NCBI GenBank assembly: GCA_965601955.1
Contig: OZ271855.1
Location: forward strand, 1,426,001-1,490,000
Direction of reading: 5' to 3'
Origin: RHLJ01 sp965601955
GTDB lineage: Bacteria; Bacteroidota; Rhodothermia; Balneolales; Balneolaceae
Length of the DNA: 64,000 nucleotides
Shown: positions 43,831-53,744 of the stretch, piece by piece
Layout of the letters: the number at the start of each line of letters is the position of its first letter
Position numbering within the stretch: position 1 is the stretch's first letter
Notes under the pieces: generated by a model
The model's database searches: none
Told to the model about the DNA's origin: nothing
The model's input: only the letters and a program-made list of their open reading frames with translations
Translations under genes and position numbers: made by a program

Positions 43831-45885
43831 ATGAGTGTTGCCAGGAAAATATTACTGGGCAGTTTCTTTGTTCTGCTTTTCGCAAACGCATATGCCCAGG
43901 ATAGTTCCCAGGTAGAAGTGGAAAAACAACTAGAAGAGGCATTTGAGGAGCTTGATACAGAAGAGACAGGGTTAACTGGAGAACAGCTTACACAGTTTTT
44001 GGAAGACTTAGCTTCCGATCCAGTTAACATAAATTCAGCAGGGGTAAATGAATTACTTCAAATTCCTGGTTTCAACCTAATCCTTGCTCGTGCGGTAATC
44101 GATTACAGGAGAACTAATCCATTTGAAACCATAGTTGAAATTCAAAGAGTCTCAGGTATTGGCGCTGCCACTTTTCAACGAATGAGGCCCTATATTACAG
44201 TAGGTGGGGTCTCGGATAGATTTGCCAACCTTTATACAAATCCGAGTTACTGGCTTTCTGGAAATCAGTTCGAATATATTTCCAGGTATCAGCAGAATAT
44301 GCAGGATCAAGAGGGGTTTCTTAGAGAGGATTCATTAGGGGGATACACAGGTAACGCCGTTAAATATTATCAGAGATTAAGGATAAGAAGTGATCACCTC
44401 TCCTTAAATCTTACCCAGGAGAAAGATGCCGGTGAGACTCTTACTGGTCCTACTGATTTCGATTTCAACTCATGGCATATCGAGCTGAAAGAGAATGGAA
44501 AACTAAAAAGCCTCGTAATTGGAGATTATAGCCTGAGCTTTGGACAAGGTTTAGTACTATGGACCGGTGGAGCTTTTGGAAAAGGAAGAGAAGTAACAGG
44601 GACTATCAATAAAAATGAAAGAGGTTTAAGAGCTTATGGGTCAGCACAGGAGACAGATTTTTTTAGAGGAATTGCCGCTACCTATGGAGAAAAGCTACAG
44701 GTAACAGGGTTTTATTCCAGCCGCCCAAGAACGGCCTCTGTAATAAGTGGTGATACGACCAATTTCCCATCTTCAAGTGGGTTTCATAGGACTATCTCTG
44801 AGCTCGAAAGAAGAAATAATGTAGACCAGGAGACCTTTGGAGGAAGGGTCACATTTGATGCTCCTTTTGGATATTTCGGAGTAACCGGGTATCAGACTAA
44901 GTTTAATTCTTATATCGAAGCGGGAAGTTCTTTGAGTGATTTGTTTGATTTTGAAGGAGAATCGAATTCGGTATTTGGAGTGGACTATCGGGGATTAGTT
45001 GGAAATTCCTTTTTGTTTGCGGAAGCGGCAAGGAGCAAAAATGGAGGTTTGGGTATGATTTCTGGATTAGAAGCTCCAGTTGGCTTTAATACCAATATCG
45101 CCCTTCTTTATCGTAACTATCAAAAGGACTTCCAATCTTTTTTAGGTGATGGATTCGGGGAATCTTCCGGAGATCCAAACAATGAAACAGGGGTTTATTT
45201 TGGGATAGAGCACAGTCTTTCTAATGGCTATACCATAAGTGGGTATATCGATCAATATCGTTTTGAGGCACCAAGATCAGGGAATACACAATCTACTCAA
45301 GGGTACGATGTACTGGGATTGATTGAAGGTCGGTTATCTCGAAATCTAAATGCGTATGTGCTAGTAAGGAATGAAATCAAAGAAGACGAATTTTTAATTA
45401 CTGATTCGGAGGGAAGAGAAGAAAGAGTTCTTGGGGAAGAAAAAAGAGCAAGTATCAGAGTTCAAACAGAATATCAGGTAAGCAGGCAGGTAAGGTTAAG
45501 AACAAGAGGTGAATTTGTAAGGTTTCAAGGAGCAGGAGAGAATTGGGAATCAGGGTTTCTTATCTACCAGGATTTAAGACTACTACCATCCAGAAAGCTA
45601 CAAATTGATGCAAGGATTACCCTTTTTGATACTGATAGTTTTGATACCAGGTTGTATCAGTTCGAGAATGATCTTCTGTATGTACTTTCAAATACTGCAT
45701 TAAGTGATAGAGGGCAGCGTATGTATATGGTATTAAAGTATGAAACCACCGATTGGATCGATATTTGGGCTAAATACTCAGTTACTATTATTGAAGATGT
45801 TCAAACATTGAGTAGTGGACTCGGAGAGATTCAGGGGAATAAGCGTTCATTTCTGGGGCTGCAAGCAAGAGTACAAATCCGTTAA
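43831..45885 (+). CDS. Exported helix-hairpin-helix protein with C-terminal beta-barrel
   Basis: 684 residues. Signal peptide MSVARKILLGSFFVLLFANAYAQ, an acidic helix, then two ComEA-like HhH motifs at about residues 60-130 (PVNINSAGVNELLQIPGFNLILARAVI; IVEIQRVSGIGAATFQRMRPYI). The remaining 550 residues are strand-rich with DYSLSFGQGLVLWTGGAFGKGREV and end in a strand with a final aromatic pattern LGLQARVQIR, so an outer-membrane barrel is likely. The family is widespread in Bacteroidota without known function. DNA binding or uptake is suggested by ComEA-type HhH but not shown. Confidence 0.82.
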   Translation: MSVARKILLGSFFVLLFANAYAQDSSQVEVEKQLEEAFEELDTEETGLTGEQLTQFLEDLASDPVNINSAGVNELLQIPGFNLILARAVIDYRRTNPFETIVEIQRVSGIGAATFQRMRPYITVGGVSDRFANLYTNPSYWLSGNQFEYISRYQQNMQDQEGFLREDSLGGYTGNAVKYYQRLRIRSDHLSLNLTQEKDAGETLTGPTDFDFNSWHIELKENGKLKSLVIGDYSLSFGQGLVLWTGGAFGKGREVTGTINKNERGLRAYGSAQETDFFRGIAATYGEKLQVTGFYSSRPRTASVISGDTTNFPSSSGFHRTISELERRNNVDQETFGGRVTFDAPFGYFGVTGYQTKFNSYIEAGSSLSDLFDFEGESNSVFGVDYRGLVGNSFLFAEAARSKNGGLGMISGLEAPVGFNTNIALLYRNYQKDFQSFLGDGFGESSGDPNNETGVYFGIEHSLSNGYTISGYIDQYRFEAPRSGNTQSTQGYDVLGLIEGRLSRNLNAYVLVRNEIKEDEFLITDSEGREERVLGEEKRASIRVQTEYQVSRQVRLRTRGEFVRFQGAGENWESGFLIYQDLRLLPSRKLQIDARITLFDTDSFDTRLYQFENDLLYVLSNTALSDRGQRMYMVLKYETTDWIDIWAKYSVTIIEDVQTLSSGLGEIQGNKRSFLGLQARVQIR

Positions 45886-45944
45886 TTCTTCATAAAGTCA
45901 GTATTTAAAGTCCTATATTCGTCCGAATTTTAAACTTCTTGCTT

Positions 45945-47714
45945 ATGACAATAGAAGGATGGTCGGTCGTAGGAGTAATTGTTGGTTGTTTAATCCTACT
46001 TTTAACTACACATCTTTCCGTAGACCTGATTTTGCTTGCAGGATTAGCTATTCTGTTAGTTTCTGGGATCATTGCACCTGAAGCTGCGCTTTCTGGTTTC
46101 TCTAACGAAGGTATGCTAACCGTTGCAGCATTATATGTGGTCGCAGCTGGATTAAAGGAAACAGGTGCTATTCAATTTATTACTCAAAAGGTAATGGGAA
46201 ATGCAAACACAGTTCGTTCTTCCCAAGCTAGAATTATGTTTCCTGTGATGGTGATGAGTGCGTTTTTGAATAATACTCCTATTGTAGCATCATTTATTCC
46301 AGCACTAGAGCATTGGAGCAAGAGAACAAGAATCCCGGTTTCCAAAATTTTAATCCCATTAAGTTATGCAGCAATACTTGGCGGGACTTGTACGCTAATT
46401 GGAACAAGCACGAATTTAATTTTAAATGGTTTATTAATTGAAGAAACAAGTACTCGTTCCCTGGGGCTCTTTGAACCAGCTCTAATTGGGATTCCGTGCG
46501 CTATTGCAGGGTTTATATATTTGTTCATATTTGGAGATAAATTACTTCCCTCAAGGGGTGAAGCATTCGAGACATTTAAAAACCCCAGAGAATACACCAT
46601 TGAAATGATGGTTTCTAAGAATAGTTCTCTTGTAGGGCAGACAGTTCAAGGTGCAGGTTTGAGACAACTACCGGGATTATTTCTTGTAGAAATAATAAGG
46701 GGTGAGGAAATCATTCCTGCAGTAGGTCCCAATCAAAAACTAAAAGAAGAAGACCGTTTAATCTTTGCTGGGATAATAGACTCCATTGTAGACCTTCAAA
46801 ACATTCAAGGATTAATCCCGGCTACTGATCAGGTTTTTAAGCTTGATGCTACAAAAAGTGATCGAATTCTTGTGGAAGCTGTAGTATCTACCTCAAACCC
46901 AATTAAAGGTAGGACCATAAAAGAAGGAAGGTTTAGAGAAAGATATAATGCGGTAGTACTAGCTGTTTCAAGAAGTGGAGAAAGGCTTAAGGGAAAAGTG
47001 GGAGATATTACTCTTAAAACAGGGGACACTTTGTTTCTGGAGACTAAAAAATCTTTCCAGCATAGATTCAGGAATTCGAATGATTTTTATCTAATAAGTC
47101 CCATAGAAAATATAGTTAGGACACAGTTTGACAAAGCCGGATTGGCTATTTTGATTCTAACTGTAATGGTTGCACTTGCTGGGCTAAGTATCTTGAGTAT
47201 GCTCCAGGCTGCTTTTGTAGCTGGAGGTTTAATGATAGTAACGAGATGTATTCGCTATTCAGCGAGTATAGAAGCTGTCGATTGGAGAGTGTTAATTGCT
47301 ATTGGGGCTTCTCTGGGAATTGGGAGTGCTCTTTCGGCAACTGGTGCTGCATCAAGTTTTGCTGTAGGGATGCTTTCTTTTGCACAAGAAAATCCAACCA
47401 TTGCCCTCATAATTACTTATTTCATTACCTGGATACTTACCGAACTAATTACTAATAATGCAGCCGCGGTTTTGGTTTTTCCAATCGCTCTTTCAATAGC
47501 ACAATCCTTACAGGTAGACTTTATTCCATTTGCCATAGTAATAATAATGGGGGCATCCGCAAGTTTCTCTACTCCTGTTGGGTATCAAACCAATCTCATG
47601 GTTTATGGTCCTGGGAACTATCGGTACACCGATTATATCAAAATAGGGCTTCCACTGAATTTGATCGTAGCGGTAATAACCATATCTTTGGTGTCTAAAT
47701 TTTGGAGTTTTTGA
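45945..47714 (+). CDS. SLC13-type anion permease with two RCK-C domains (probable sulfate transporter)
   Basis: 589 residues from the ATG at 45945 (TTG 6 bases upstream rejected). Multiple membrane helices flank two RCK/TrkA-C domains at about residues 210-290 and 300-380 (TVQGAGLRQLPGLFLVEIIRG; TIKEGRFRERYNAVVLAVSRSG). SLC13 signatures: VMVMSAFLNNTPIVASFIP and LIGTSTNLILNG in the first half, ITNNAAAVLVFP and GYQTNLMVYGPGNY in the second. Genes for sulfate activation follow immediately, so sulfate is the likely substrate; this context argument is inference. Confidence 0.86.
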   Translation: MTIEGWSVVGVIVGCLILLLTTHLSVDLILLAGLAILLVSGIIAPEAALSGFSNEGMLTVAALYVVAAGLKETGAIQFITQKVMGNANTVRSSQARIMFPVMVMSAFLNNTPIVASFIPALEHWSKRTRIPVSKILIPLSYAAILGGTCTLIGTSTNLILNGLLIEETSTRSLGLFEPALIGIPCAIAGFIYLFIFGDKLLPSRGEAFETFKNPREYTIEMMVSKNSSLVGQTVQGAGLRQLPGLFLVEIIRGEEIIPAVGPNQKLKEEDRLIFAGIIDSIVDLQNIQGLIPATDQVFKLDATKSDRILVEAVVSTSNPIKGRTIKEGRFRERYNAVVLAVSRSGERLKGKVGDITLKTGDTLFLETKKSFQHRFRNSNDFYLISPIENIVRTQFDKAGLAILILTVMVALAGLSILSMLQAAFVAGGLMIVTRCIRYSASIEAVDWRVLIAIGASLGIGSALSATGAASSFAVGMLSFAQENPTIALIITYFITWILTELITNNAAAVLVFPIALSIAQSLQVDFIPFAIVIIMGASASFSTPVGYQTNLMVYGPGNYRYTDYIKIGLPLNLIVAVITISLVSKFWSF

Positions 47715-47726
47715 CACTACTAGTTA

Positions 47727-48473
47727 ATGATTGAAGAAGTCATCAAGATTGCCAAGCAAGCAGGGGTAAAGATACTTGAATATTATAATGATGAGATAGA
47801 GGTAACTCATAAAGACGATGAGTCTCCTTTAACTAAAGCTGATTTGGCTGCACATCTTGAAATTATTAATGGATTGAGATCGCTCGACTCAAAGACACCT
47901 ATTATTTCTGAGGAGTCAGGAGCTCCAGATTATGAAGACAGAAAAAACTGGAGCAGGTTTTGGATTGTTGATCCATTAGATGGAACAAAAGAATTCATCA
48001 AAAAAAATGGTGAATTCACTGTTAATATAGCACTAATAGAGCACGGTGAGCCGGTTCTAGGGGTAGTACATACACCAGCTATGGATTTAACATACTACGC
48101 TGAGAAAGGCAAAGGTTCTTACAAGCAAAATGGAAATGGGATTCCAGTCAGGATTTTTTCAGAACGAGCAGATAAATCAAAGCCACTGAGCATGATTGAA
48201 AGCCGGTCGCATGGTTCCACCGAATTAGAAGAGTTTTTGGAGAAAGAAAATCTGAATATTGTAGAAAGGATTAAATCCGGAAGCTCACTTAAGATTTGTT
48301 TAGTTGCCGAGGGTAAGGCGGATTTTTATCCTCGAATGGCACCCACCATGGAATGGGACGTTGCTGCTGGGGATTGCGTATTTCGAAACTCAGCTAGGAT
48401 AGGTCAGCACCCTTCCGAACTTGTATACAATAAAGAGAATCTATTAAACCCTTCATTTATTCTCGGTTTTTAA
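47727..48473 (+). CDS. cysQ: 3'(2'),5'-bisphosphate nucleotidase CysQ
   Basis: 248 residues. Inositol-monophosphatase superfamily enzyme that removes 3'-phosphate from PAP (and PAPS), recycling the by-product of PAPS use. Metal-binding motifs are present: SEESG, WIVDPLDGTKEFIKKNGEFTVNIALIE, and WDVAAGDCV. Lies 12 bases after the SLC13 gene and 3 bases before cysC. CysQ is needed where sulfotransferases or PAPS reductase produce PAP. Confidence 0.95.
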   Translation: MIEEVIKIAKQAGVKILEYYNDEIEVTHKDDESPLTKADLAAHLEIINGLRSLDSKTPIISEESGAPDYEDRKNWSRFWIVDPLDGTKEFIKKNGEFTVNIALIEHGEPVLGVVHTPAMDLTYYAEKGKGSYKQNGNGIPVRIFSERADKSKPLSMIESRSHGSTELEEFLEKENLNIVERIKSGSSLKICLVAEGKADFYPRMAPTMEWDVAAGDCVFRNSARIGQHPSELVYNKENLLNPSFILGF

Positions 48474-48476
48474 GCA

Positions 48477-49013
48477 ATGAGTAATACAAAATGGAAATCG
48501 ACCGTTCTTTGGTTTACTGGGTTATCTGGTTCAGGGAAGAGTACTATTTCAGAAAGAGTTTTTGAAATTATCCAGGGCCTAGGGTATGAAGTCGAGCATC
48601 TAGATGGTGATGTAATAAGGGACATTTTTCCAAAAACGGGTTTCTCACGAGATGAAAGAAACAATCATATAAAACGTGTGGGATATCTTGCTAGCCGACT
48701 ACAGGCTCACAAAGTATTTGTTATTGGATCTTTTGTTTCCCCATATAAAGAAGCCAGAGATTTTGTAAGAGATTTATGCGAGGATTTTACCGAGGTTTAT
48801 ATATCTACTCCTTATGAAGAATGTGAAAGGAGAGACGTTAAGGGTTTATATGCGAAAGCTCGGGCTGGGGAAATAAAGAACTTTACTGGACTTGATGATC
48901 CTTATGAAGCTCCAGAGAATCCTGAGTTGGAAATTGATACTACGAATATTTCACTCGATGAAGCTGTTCAGAGAGTAATAGATTACCTGAACAATCATAA
49001 AACTATACATTAA
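48477..49013 (+). CDS. cysC: Adenylyl-sulfate kinase (APS kinase)
   Basis: 178 residues. Phosphorylates adenosine 5'-phosphosulfate to PAPS. P-loop FTGLSGSGKSTISERV, substrate loop LDGDVIRDIFPKTGFSRDERNNHIKRV and KGLYAKARAGEIKNFTGLDDPYE are diagnostic. It is a stand-alone enzyme here rather than a fusion with CysN. The order SLC13-cysQ-cysC-cysD-cysN makes PAPS, the sulfate donor, and recycles PAP. Confidence 0.97.
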   Translation: MSNTKWKSTVLWFTGLSGSGKSTISERVFEIIQGLGYEVEHLDGDVIRDIFPKTGFSRDERNNHIKRVGYLASRLQAHKVFVIGSFVSPYKEARDFVRDLCEDFTEVYISTPYEECERRDVKGLYAKARAGEIKNFTGLDDPYEAPENPELEIDTTNISLDEAVQRVIDYLNNHKTIH

Positions 49014-49038
49014 TTCAGATCGCTTAAGCGACCAAATT

Positions 49039-49944
49039 ATGATATCATATCGATTAACCCATATTCAGCAGCTCGAATCAGAAGCAATTTTGATTATGAG
49101 AGAAGTCGCTGCTCAATTCCAAAAGCCAGTCCTCTTATTTTCAGGTGGAAAAGATTCTATTGTGATGGCTCACCTCGCAAAAAAGGCATTTTACCCAGGT
49201 AAAATCCCATTTCCTTTTATGCATGTTGATACAGGGCATAACTTTGATGAGACTATCGAGTTTAGAGATTGGCTGGCAGAAGAATTAGGTGTTGAAATGC
49301 TTGTTGCAAGTGTACAGGAAGCAATCGACCAGGGAAAAGTAAGAGAAGAAACGGGCCCTAGAGCTAGTAGAAATACACTTCAAATTACTGCACTGTTGGA
49401 TGGACTAGAAAAGCATAAGTTTGATGCAGCTTTTGGTGGTGCGAGAAGAGATGAAGAGAAAGCTCGTGCAAAAGAAAGGTTCTTTTCTCATAGAGATGAG
49501 TTTGGGCAATGGGATCCAAAAAATCAACGTCCTGAACTGTGGAATTTGTTCAATGGCAAAAAGCATATGGGAGAACATTTTAGAGTTTTCCCACTTAGTA
49601 ATTGGACAGAGATGGATGTATGGCAGTATATAGCTGCTGAGGATGTTAAAATACCATCGCTATACTTTTCGCATCAAAGGGAAGTGTTCGAGCGTGATGG
49701 GGTATACCTAGCGAAATCGGAATACATTCAAAATTTTGATCATGAGACCTCTGAAAGTAAAACAGTTAGGTTTCGAACTATTGGTGATGTGACTTGTACT
49801 GGAGCAGTACTATCAAATGCGTCTAGTTTGGAGGAGATTATCCAGGAAGTGGCGTCAGCAAGAATTACAGAACGTGGTGGAAGAGCAGACGATAAGCGTT
49901 CTGAAGCAGCCATGGAAGAAAGAAAGAAACAAGGATATTTCTAA
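49039..49944 (+). CDS. cysD: Sulfate adenylyltransferase subunit 2
   Basis: 301 residues. ATP-pyrophosphatase-type subunit of ATP sulfurylase: LFSGGKDSIVMAHLAKKAFYPG, PFMHVDTGHNFDETIEFRDWLA, FGGARRDEEKARAKERFFSH and a C-terminal RGGRADDKRSEAAMEERKKQGYF end. Activates sulfate to APS together with the CysN GTPase. It follows cysC after 25 bases and precedes cysN by 10 bases. Confidence 0.97.
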   Translation: MISYRLTHIQQLESEAILIMREVAAQFQKPVLLFSGGKDSIVMAHLAKKAFYPGKIPFPFMHVDTGHNFDETIEFRDWLAEELGVEMLVASVQEAIDQGKVREETGPRASRNTLQITALLDGLEKHKFDAAFGGARRDEEKARAKERFFSHRDEFGQWDPKNQRPELWNLFNGKKHMGEHFRVFPLSNWTEMDVWQYIAAEDVKIPSLYFSHQREVFERDGVYLAKSEYIQNFDHETSESKTVRFRTIGDVTCTGAVLSNASSLEEIIQEVASARITERGGRADDKRSEAAMEERKKQGYF

Positions 49945-49954
49945 AGAATAAAAA

Positions 49955-51232
49955 ATGTCAGAACAGTTAGATAGCAACGCCTACCTAAATATGGATTTAC
50001 TTCGTTTCACTACCGCGGGTAGTGTGGATGATGGAAAGAGTACGCTTATAGGTAGATTGCTTTATGATTCAAAATCGATTTTTGAAGATCAATTAGAAGC
50101 AATTGAAGAGTCCAGTAAAAACAAAGGTGATGACTATACAAATTTAGCTCTGCTTACAGATGGACTTTCTGCAGAAAGAGAACAAGGTATAACTATTGAT
50201 GTAGCCTACAGATATTTTTCAACTCCAAAGCGAAAGTTTATAATTGCTGATACACCTGGTCATATTCAATATACCAGGAATATGGTTACCGGTGCTTCAA
50301 CTGCTAACTTGGCTATTATTTTGGTTGATGCACGCCATGGAGTAATAGAACAAACTTGTAGGCACTCTTTTATCGCTTCTTTACTCGGTATAAAGCATAT
50401 TGTACTATGTGTTAACAAAATGGATCTTGTTGATTATAGCGAAGGAGCATTTGATAAAGTAGTTAGCCAATACAAGGAATTTTCCTCAAAATTAGATGTC
50501 CCTTCTATTCATTACATACCAATAAGTGCTCTCTATGGAGATAATGTTGTTGAGAAATCGACCAATATGGATTGGTATAATGGGGCGACACTTCTTTATA
50601 CTCTTGAAAACGTAGAAGTGAATAGTGATTACAATCATGTTGATTCAAGATTTCCTGTTCAATGGGTAGTGAGACCACAATCAAAAGATCATGTAGATTA
50701 TCGCGGATATGCGGGAAGAGTGGAAGGCGGTGTTTTCAAAGCTGGTGATGAGGTGATAGCATTGCCTTCTGGGTTTACTTCAAAGATTAAGACAATTCAT
50801 AATCACACTGAAGAGATTGGAGAAGCATATCAGCCCATGTCGGTTTCAATCACATTGGAAGACGATATTGATATCAGTAGAGGGGATATGATTGCAAAAC
50901 CTGATAATCAGCCTCAAACTGGGCAAGATATTGATCTCATGATATGTTGGCTAAATCAACAGCCACTGCAATTAAATGGAAAGTATACAATTAAGCACAC
51001 CACAAAAGAAGCTCGTTGTATTGTAAAAGAGATCAAGTATAAGGTTGATATAAATACTCTTCATAGAAAAGAAGATGATTTCGAAATCGGCCTTAATGAT
51101 ATAGGAAGAATTAAAATCAGAACCACCGTTCCTCTATTTTTTGATAACTATAAGAAAAACAGATCTACTGGTAGCCTCATAATTGTGGATGAGTTTACAA
51201 ACGTAACAGTAGGAGCGGGGATGATTATCTAA
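49955..51232 (+). CDS. cysN: Sulfate adenylyltransferase subunit 1 (GTPase)
   Basis: 425 residues. EF-Tu-like GTPase that drives APS synthesis by CysD. G-motifs: TAGSVDDGKSTLIGRLLYDSK, ADTPGHIQYTRNMVTGAS, and VNKMDLVDY. Length fits stand-alone CysN, without a fused APS kinase domain, in agreement with the separate cysC. A strong bidirectional terminator follows, so this is the last gene of the sulfate module. Confidence 0.97.
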   Translation: MSEQLDSNAYLNMDLLRFTTAGSVDDGKSTLIGRLLYDSKSIFEDQLEAIEESSKNKGDDYTNLALLTDGLSAEREQGITIDVAYRYFSTPKRKFIIADTPGHIQYTRNMVTGASTANLAIILVDARHGVIEQTCRHSFIASLLGIKHIVLCVNKMDLVDYSEGAFDKVVSQYKEFSSKLDVPSIHYIPISALYGDNVVEKSTNMDWYNGATLLYTLENVEVNSDYNHVDSRFPVQWVVRPQSKDHVDYRGYAGRVEGGVFKAGDEVIALPSGFTSKIKTIHNHTEEIGEAYQPMSVSITLEDDIDISRGDMIAKPDNQPQTGQDIDLMICWLNQQPLQLNGKYTIKHTTKEARCIVKEIKYKVDINTLHRKEDDFEIGLNDIGRIKIRTTVPLFFDNYKKNRSTGSLIIVDEFTNVTVGAGMII

Positions 51233-51248
51233 ATCAATCTCTGCTTCA

Positions 51249-51288
51249 AAAAAAGCCTGCAGATTACTCATAATTTGCAGGCTTTTTT
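51249..51288. terminator. Bidirectional intrinsic terminator between cysN and the tyrosine kinase
   Basis: AAAAAAGCCTGCA (51249-51261) pairs perfectly over 13 bp with TGCAGGCTTTTTT (51276-51288); the loop is 14 bases. T-runs on both strands let it end cysN transcripts and those of the minus-strand autokinase gene. Confidence 0.93.
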
Positions 51289-51310
51289 CATTTTGAAGAA
51301 AGTAAAAGTA

Positions 51311-53644
51311 CTAGACCTCTTCTTGATAATACTCGCTGTAAGTACGTTTGTAGTAGGAATAATTGGTGTAATAATCTGTACTTCTCTTTGGATCAAAGGC
51401 GTTTAATACCACCCCGAGTACGTCTGCATTTAAATGCTTTAAACCTTCCAAAGTATATTTCAGTTCTCTTTTTGTAGTTAAGTTGAATCTTGATACAACT
51501 ACAATTCCATCAACCAGACGTAAAAGAGAAGCCGAATCTGAGATAATTCCATAAGGAGCAGTGTCCAAGATAATATGATCATATCGTTCAGATAGTTTAT
51601 CGATCAATTGCTTCAAGCGCTTACTATCAAGGACAGTGGCTGGCTCAGGAGTTTTCTTACCAACAGTAATCAAATCTACATTAGGAGCAATGGTCTCTCT
51701 GGTTATATCACTTATCTTTATAGTTTCAAATAAGGAATCAGTTAATCCTGGTTCTCTATTTTCTCCAAAAATCTTATGCTGTGTAGGTCTTCTTAAATCA
51801 AGATCAATCAAGAGCACACTTTTTTCAGCCTCAGAAAACGTTACAGCAAGATTAGCAGCTAATGTACTCTTACCTTCTCCTTTGGTAGCACTAGTTACCA
51901 TTATTACTCTGTGCACCTTATCAGGATTGGCATATACTACATTGATTCGAAGTCTACGATATGCTTCAGAAATAGGAGAGATGTGATCAAGAAAAGTAAT
52001 TAATTGATTGGATACAGATTTATCATCGATAAATTGACGCTCATCAGAGTTTAAACCGTCGAGGATTGAGAAATCTGGAATTGTACCAAGGAGCGGTAAT
52101 TTGAAATTTTTAATCGAATCAGTAGATGTAATTTTATCATCAATCATATCTCGAATAGTAATATATCCCACCCCAAATACTCCTCCGAGGAAAAGTCCAA
52201 TTAAGGTAATAATTTTTTTTCTAGGTTTAATAGGCTCAAGGGGGGGGAGAGCTTGGTCTAAAGGTCTACCCAAGCCAAATTGAGTTTTCTCCCATAAACT
52301 CATTTCTGCATATTGACTTGTCACTAGTAAATATAATTCCTCATTAATTTCAACATCTCGTTCCAATTTAGCCAATTCAATTATTTCATCAGGTAATTTG
52401 TCAAATTGGTCGTTAAGTTCTAAGAAGTAGCCCGATAAAACTTCCATTTGGGTTTCAAGTTGTGCTTTTTCTACCTCTAACTCTATTAATTTCTGCGAAA
52501 TCTCAGCAATTCTCCTAGTAACCGATCCGTCTCCCCTATTTATAAAACTGAGATACAAGGTTGATCCGGAATTAACTAGATCATCAGTCAATAATTTAAT
52601 TTGATCCTTAATTCTGATAATCTGTGAGTTAATTCTTTGTAACTCAGGATTTTCTTCATTAATACCTGGATTTTTTATTTCGTAAAGAAGCTTCTCAGTT
52701 TCTAATTCGGATAGTGCAAATTGATAACGCTCAATGATAGGTCCTAGTGCCTCTGAATATTGTTCAGCAAGACCTGGCTTAATGTCATTAAGTTGAGTTC
52801 CGTATTTTTTTATAGATGCATTTATTGCTACTAAATTTACCTCAACAGTTTTACGCTCTGATTCAACCTGTGACAATGATGTGATTAACTCTTGTGCTTG
52901 AGGATTTACAGCAACTAACTGAGTTTCATTCATAAAAATTCTTAATGAATCTTCGACTTCCTCTAGATCTCCCTCAATTTTAGTCCGCTCATTTCGCAAA
53001 AAATTAAGAGCTTCTACCGCCATTGTACGATTTTGATCGGTGGATAACGCCGAATATGTATCCATAGTTAAGTTCACTATTGTAGACGCTTCAAATGGGG
53101 AAGGGCTTTCAAACTTAATTCGTACTAAATCTGCCTCGGGCTCTACTTGCGAAAATGAAATGAACTTTCTGTATCGCATGGCAATAGTATCGATACTGGT
53201 AGAAGTTGGGTTATCTGGATACGAGCGCATTAGAATAGGAAACTTCTTTCCATTTTCATCAAATTCAAGAGCATTTATTCGTTCTGCTAATTCGAAACTT
53301 AAGGATACACTTCGGAGAATCTGTAACTCGTTTGCGATTGTGCTTCCTACACCAATTCCATAAGTTGTAGTTAATAAACTAGATAAATCCGATCCTGCGT
53401 AAGAGTATCTATTCTGACTTTCACTAATTATAATAGTACCACTACTACTAAAGACAGGAGTAATAGAAAGAGAAATTATGGCAGCAACTAATCCAAATAA
53501 AAAAGTAAAAGTGATGATTTTCCATTTATTCAGTAGTAGAATATTAACAAGCTTTAATAAATCAATCTCTTGATTATCAAGGCTTTCCTTCTCTGATGCT
53601 ATTGTGTGTTTATTGTAATGTTCGTTTGACCCGTTTATGTGCAT
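51311..53644 (-). CDS. Polysaccharide co-polymerase / tyrosine autokinase (Wzc-like)
   Basis: 777 residues from the ATG at 53644; the TTG at 53683 adds a hydrophobic tail and is unlikely. Wzz-type N-terminal transmembrane helix (IITFTFLFGLVAAIISL), a long coiled-coil periplasmic part, second helix (LIGLFLGGVFGVGYITI), then a BY-kinase domain with Walker A SATKGEGKSTLAANLAV, Walker A' LLIDLDLRRP and Walker B IILDTAPYG. The C-terminus has a tyrosine cluster (DYYTNYSYYKRTYSEYYQ) for autophosphorylation. Controls polysaccharide chain length and export. It heads the surface-glycan region but is on the opposite strand. Confidence 0.94.
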   Translation of the reverse strand: MHINGSNEHYNKHTIASEKESLDNQEIDLLKLVNILLLNKWKIITFTFLFGLVAAIISLSITPVFSSSGTIIISESQNRYSYAGSDLSSLLTTTYGIGVGSTIANELQILRSVSLSFELAERINALEFDENGKKFPILMRSYPDNPTSTSIDTIAMRYRKFISFSQVEPEADLVRIKFESPSPFEASTIVNLTMDTYSALSTDQNRTMAVEALNFLRNERTKIEGDLEEVEDSLRIFMNETQLVAVNPQAQELITSLSQVESERKTVEVNLVAINASIKKYGTQLNDIKPGLAEQYSEALGPIIERYQFALSELETEKLLYEIKNPGINEENPELQRINSQIIRIKDQIKLLTDDLVNSGSTLYLSFINRGDGSVTRRIAEISQKLIELEVEKAQLETQMEVLSGYFLELNDQFDKLPDEIIELAKLERDVEINEELYLLVTSQYAEMSLWEKTQFGLGRPLDQALPPLEPIKPRKKIITLIGLFLGGVFGVGYITIRDMIDDKITSTDSIKNFKLPLLGTIPDFSILDGLNSDERQFIDDKSVSNQLITFLDHISPISEAYRRLRINVVYANPDKVHRVIMVTSATKGEGKSTLAANLAVTFSEAEKSVLLIDLDLRRPTQHKIFGENREPGLTDSLFETIKISDITRETIAPNVDLITVGKKTPEPATVLDSKRLKQLIDKLSERYDHIILDTAPYGIISDSASLLRLVDGIVVVSRFNLTTKRELKYTLEGLKHLNADVLGVVLNAFDPKRSTDYYTNYSYYKRTYSEYYQEEV

Positions 53645-53744
53645 GATCAAATATCGGTTTAATAAAAGTGTATAAGATAGCAAAGAATTTACTAACTTGG
53701 ACAGCTTGTTGAAGTAAAATTAATTTTCAAATTTGTTCATCTAA

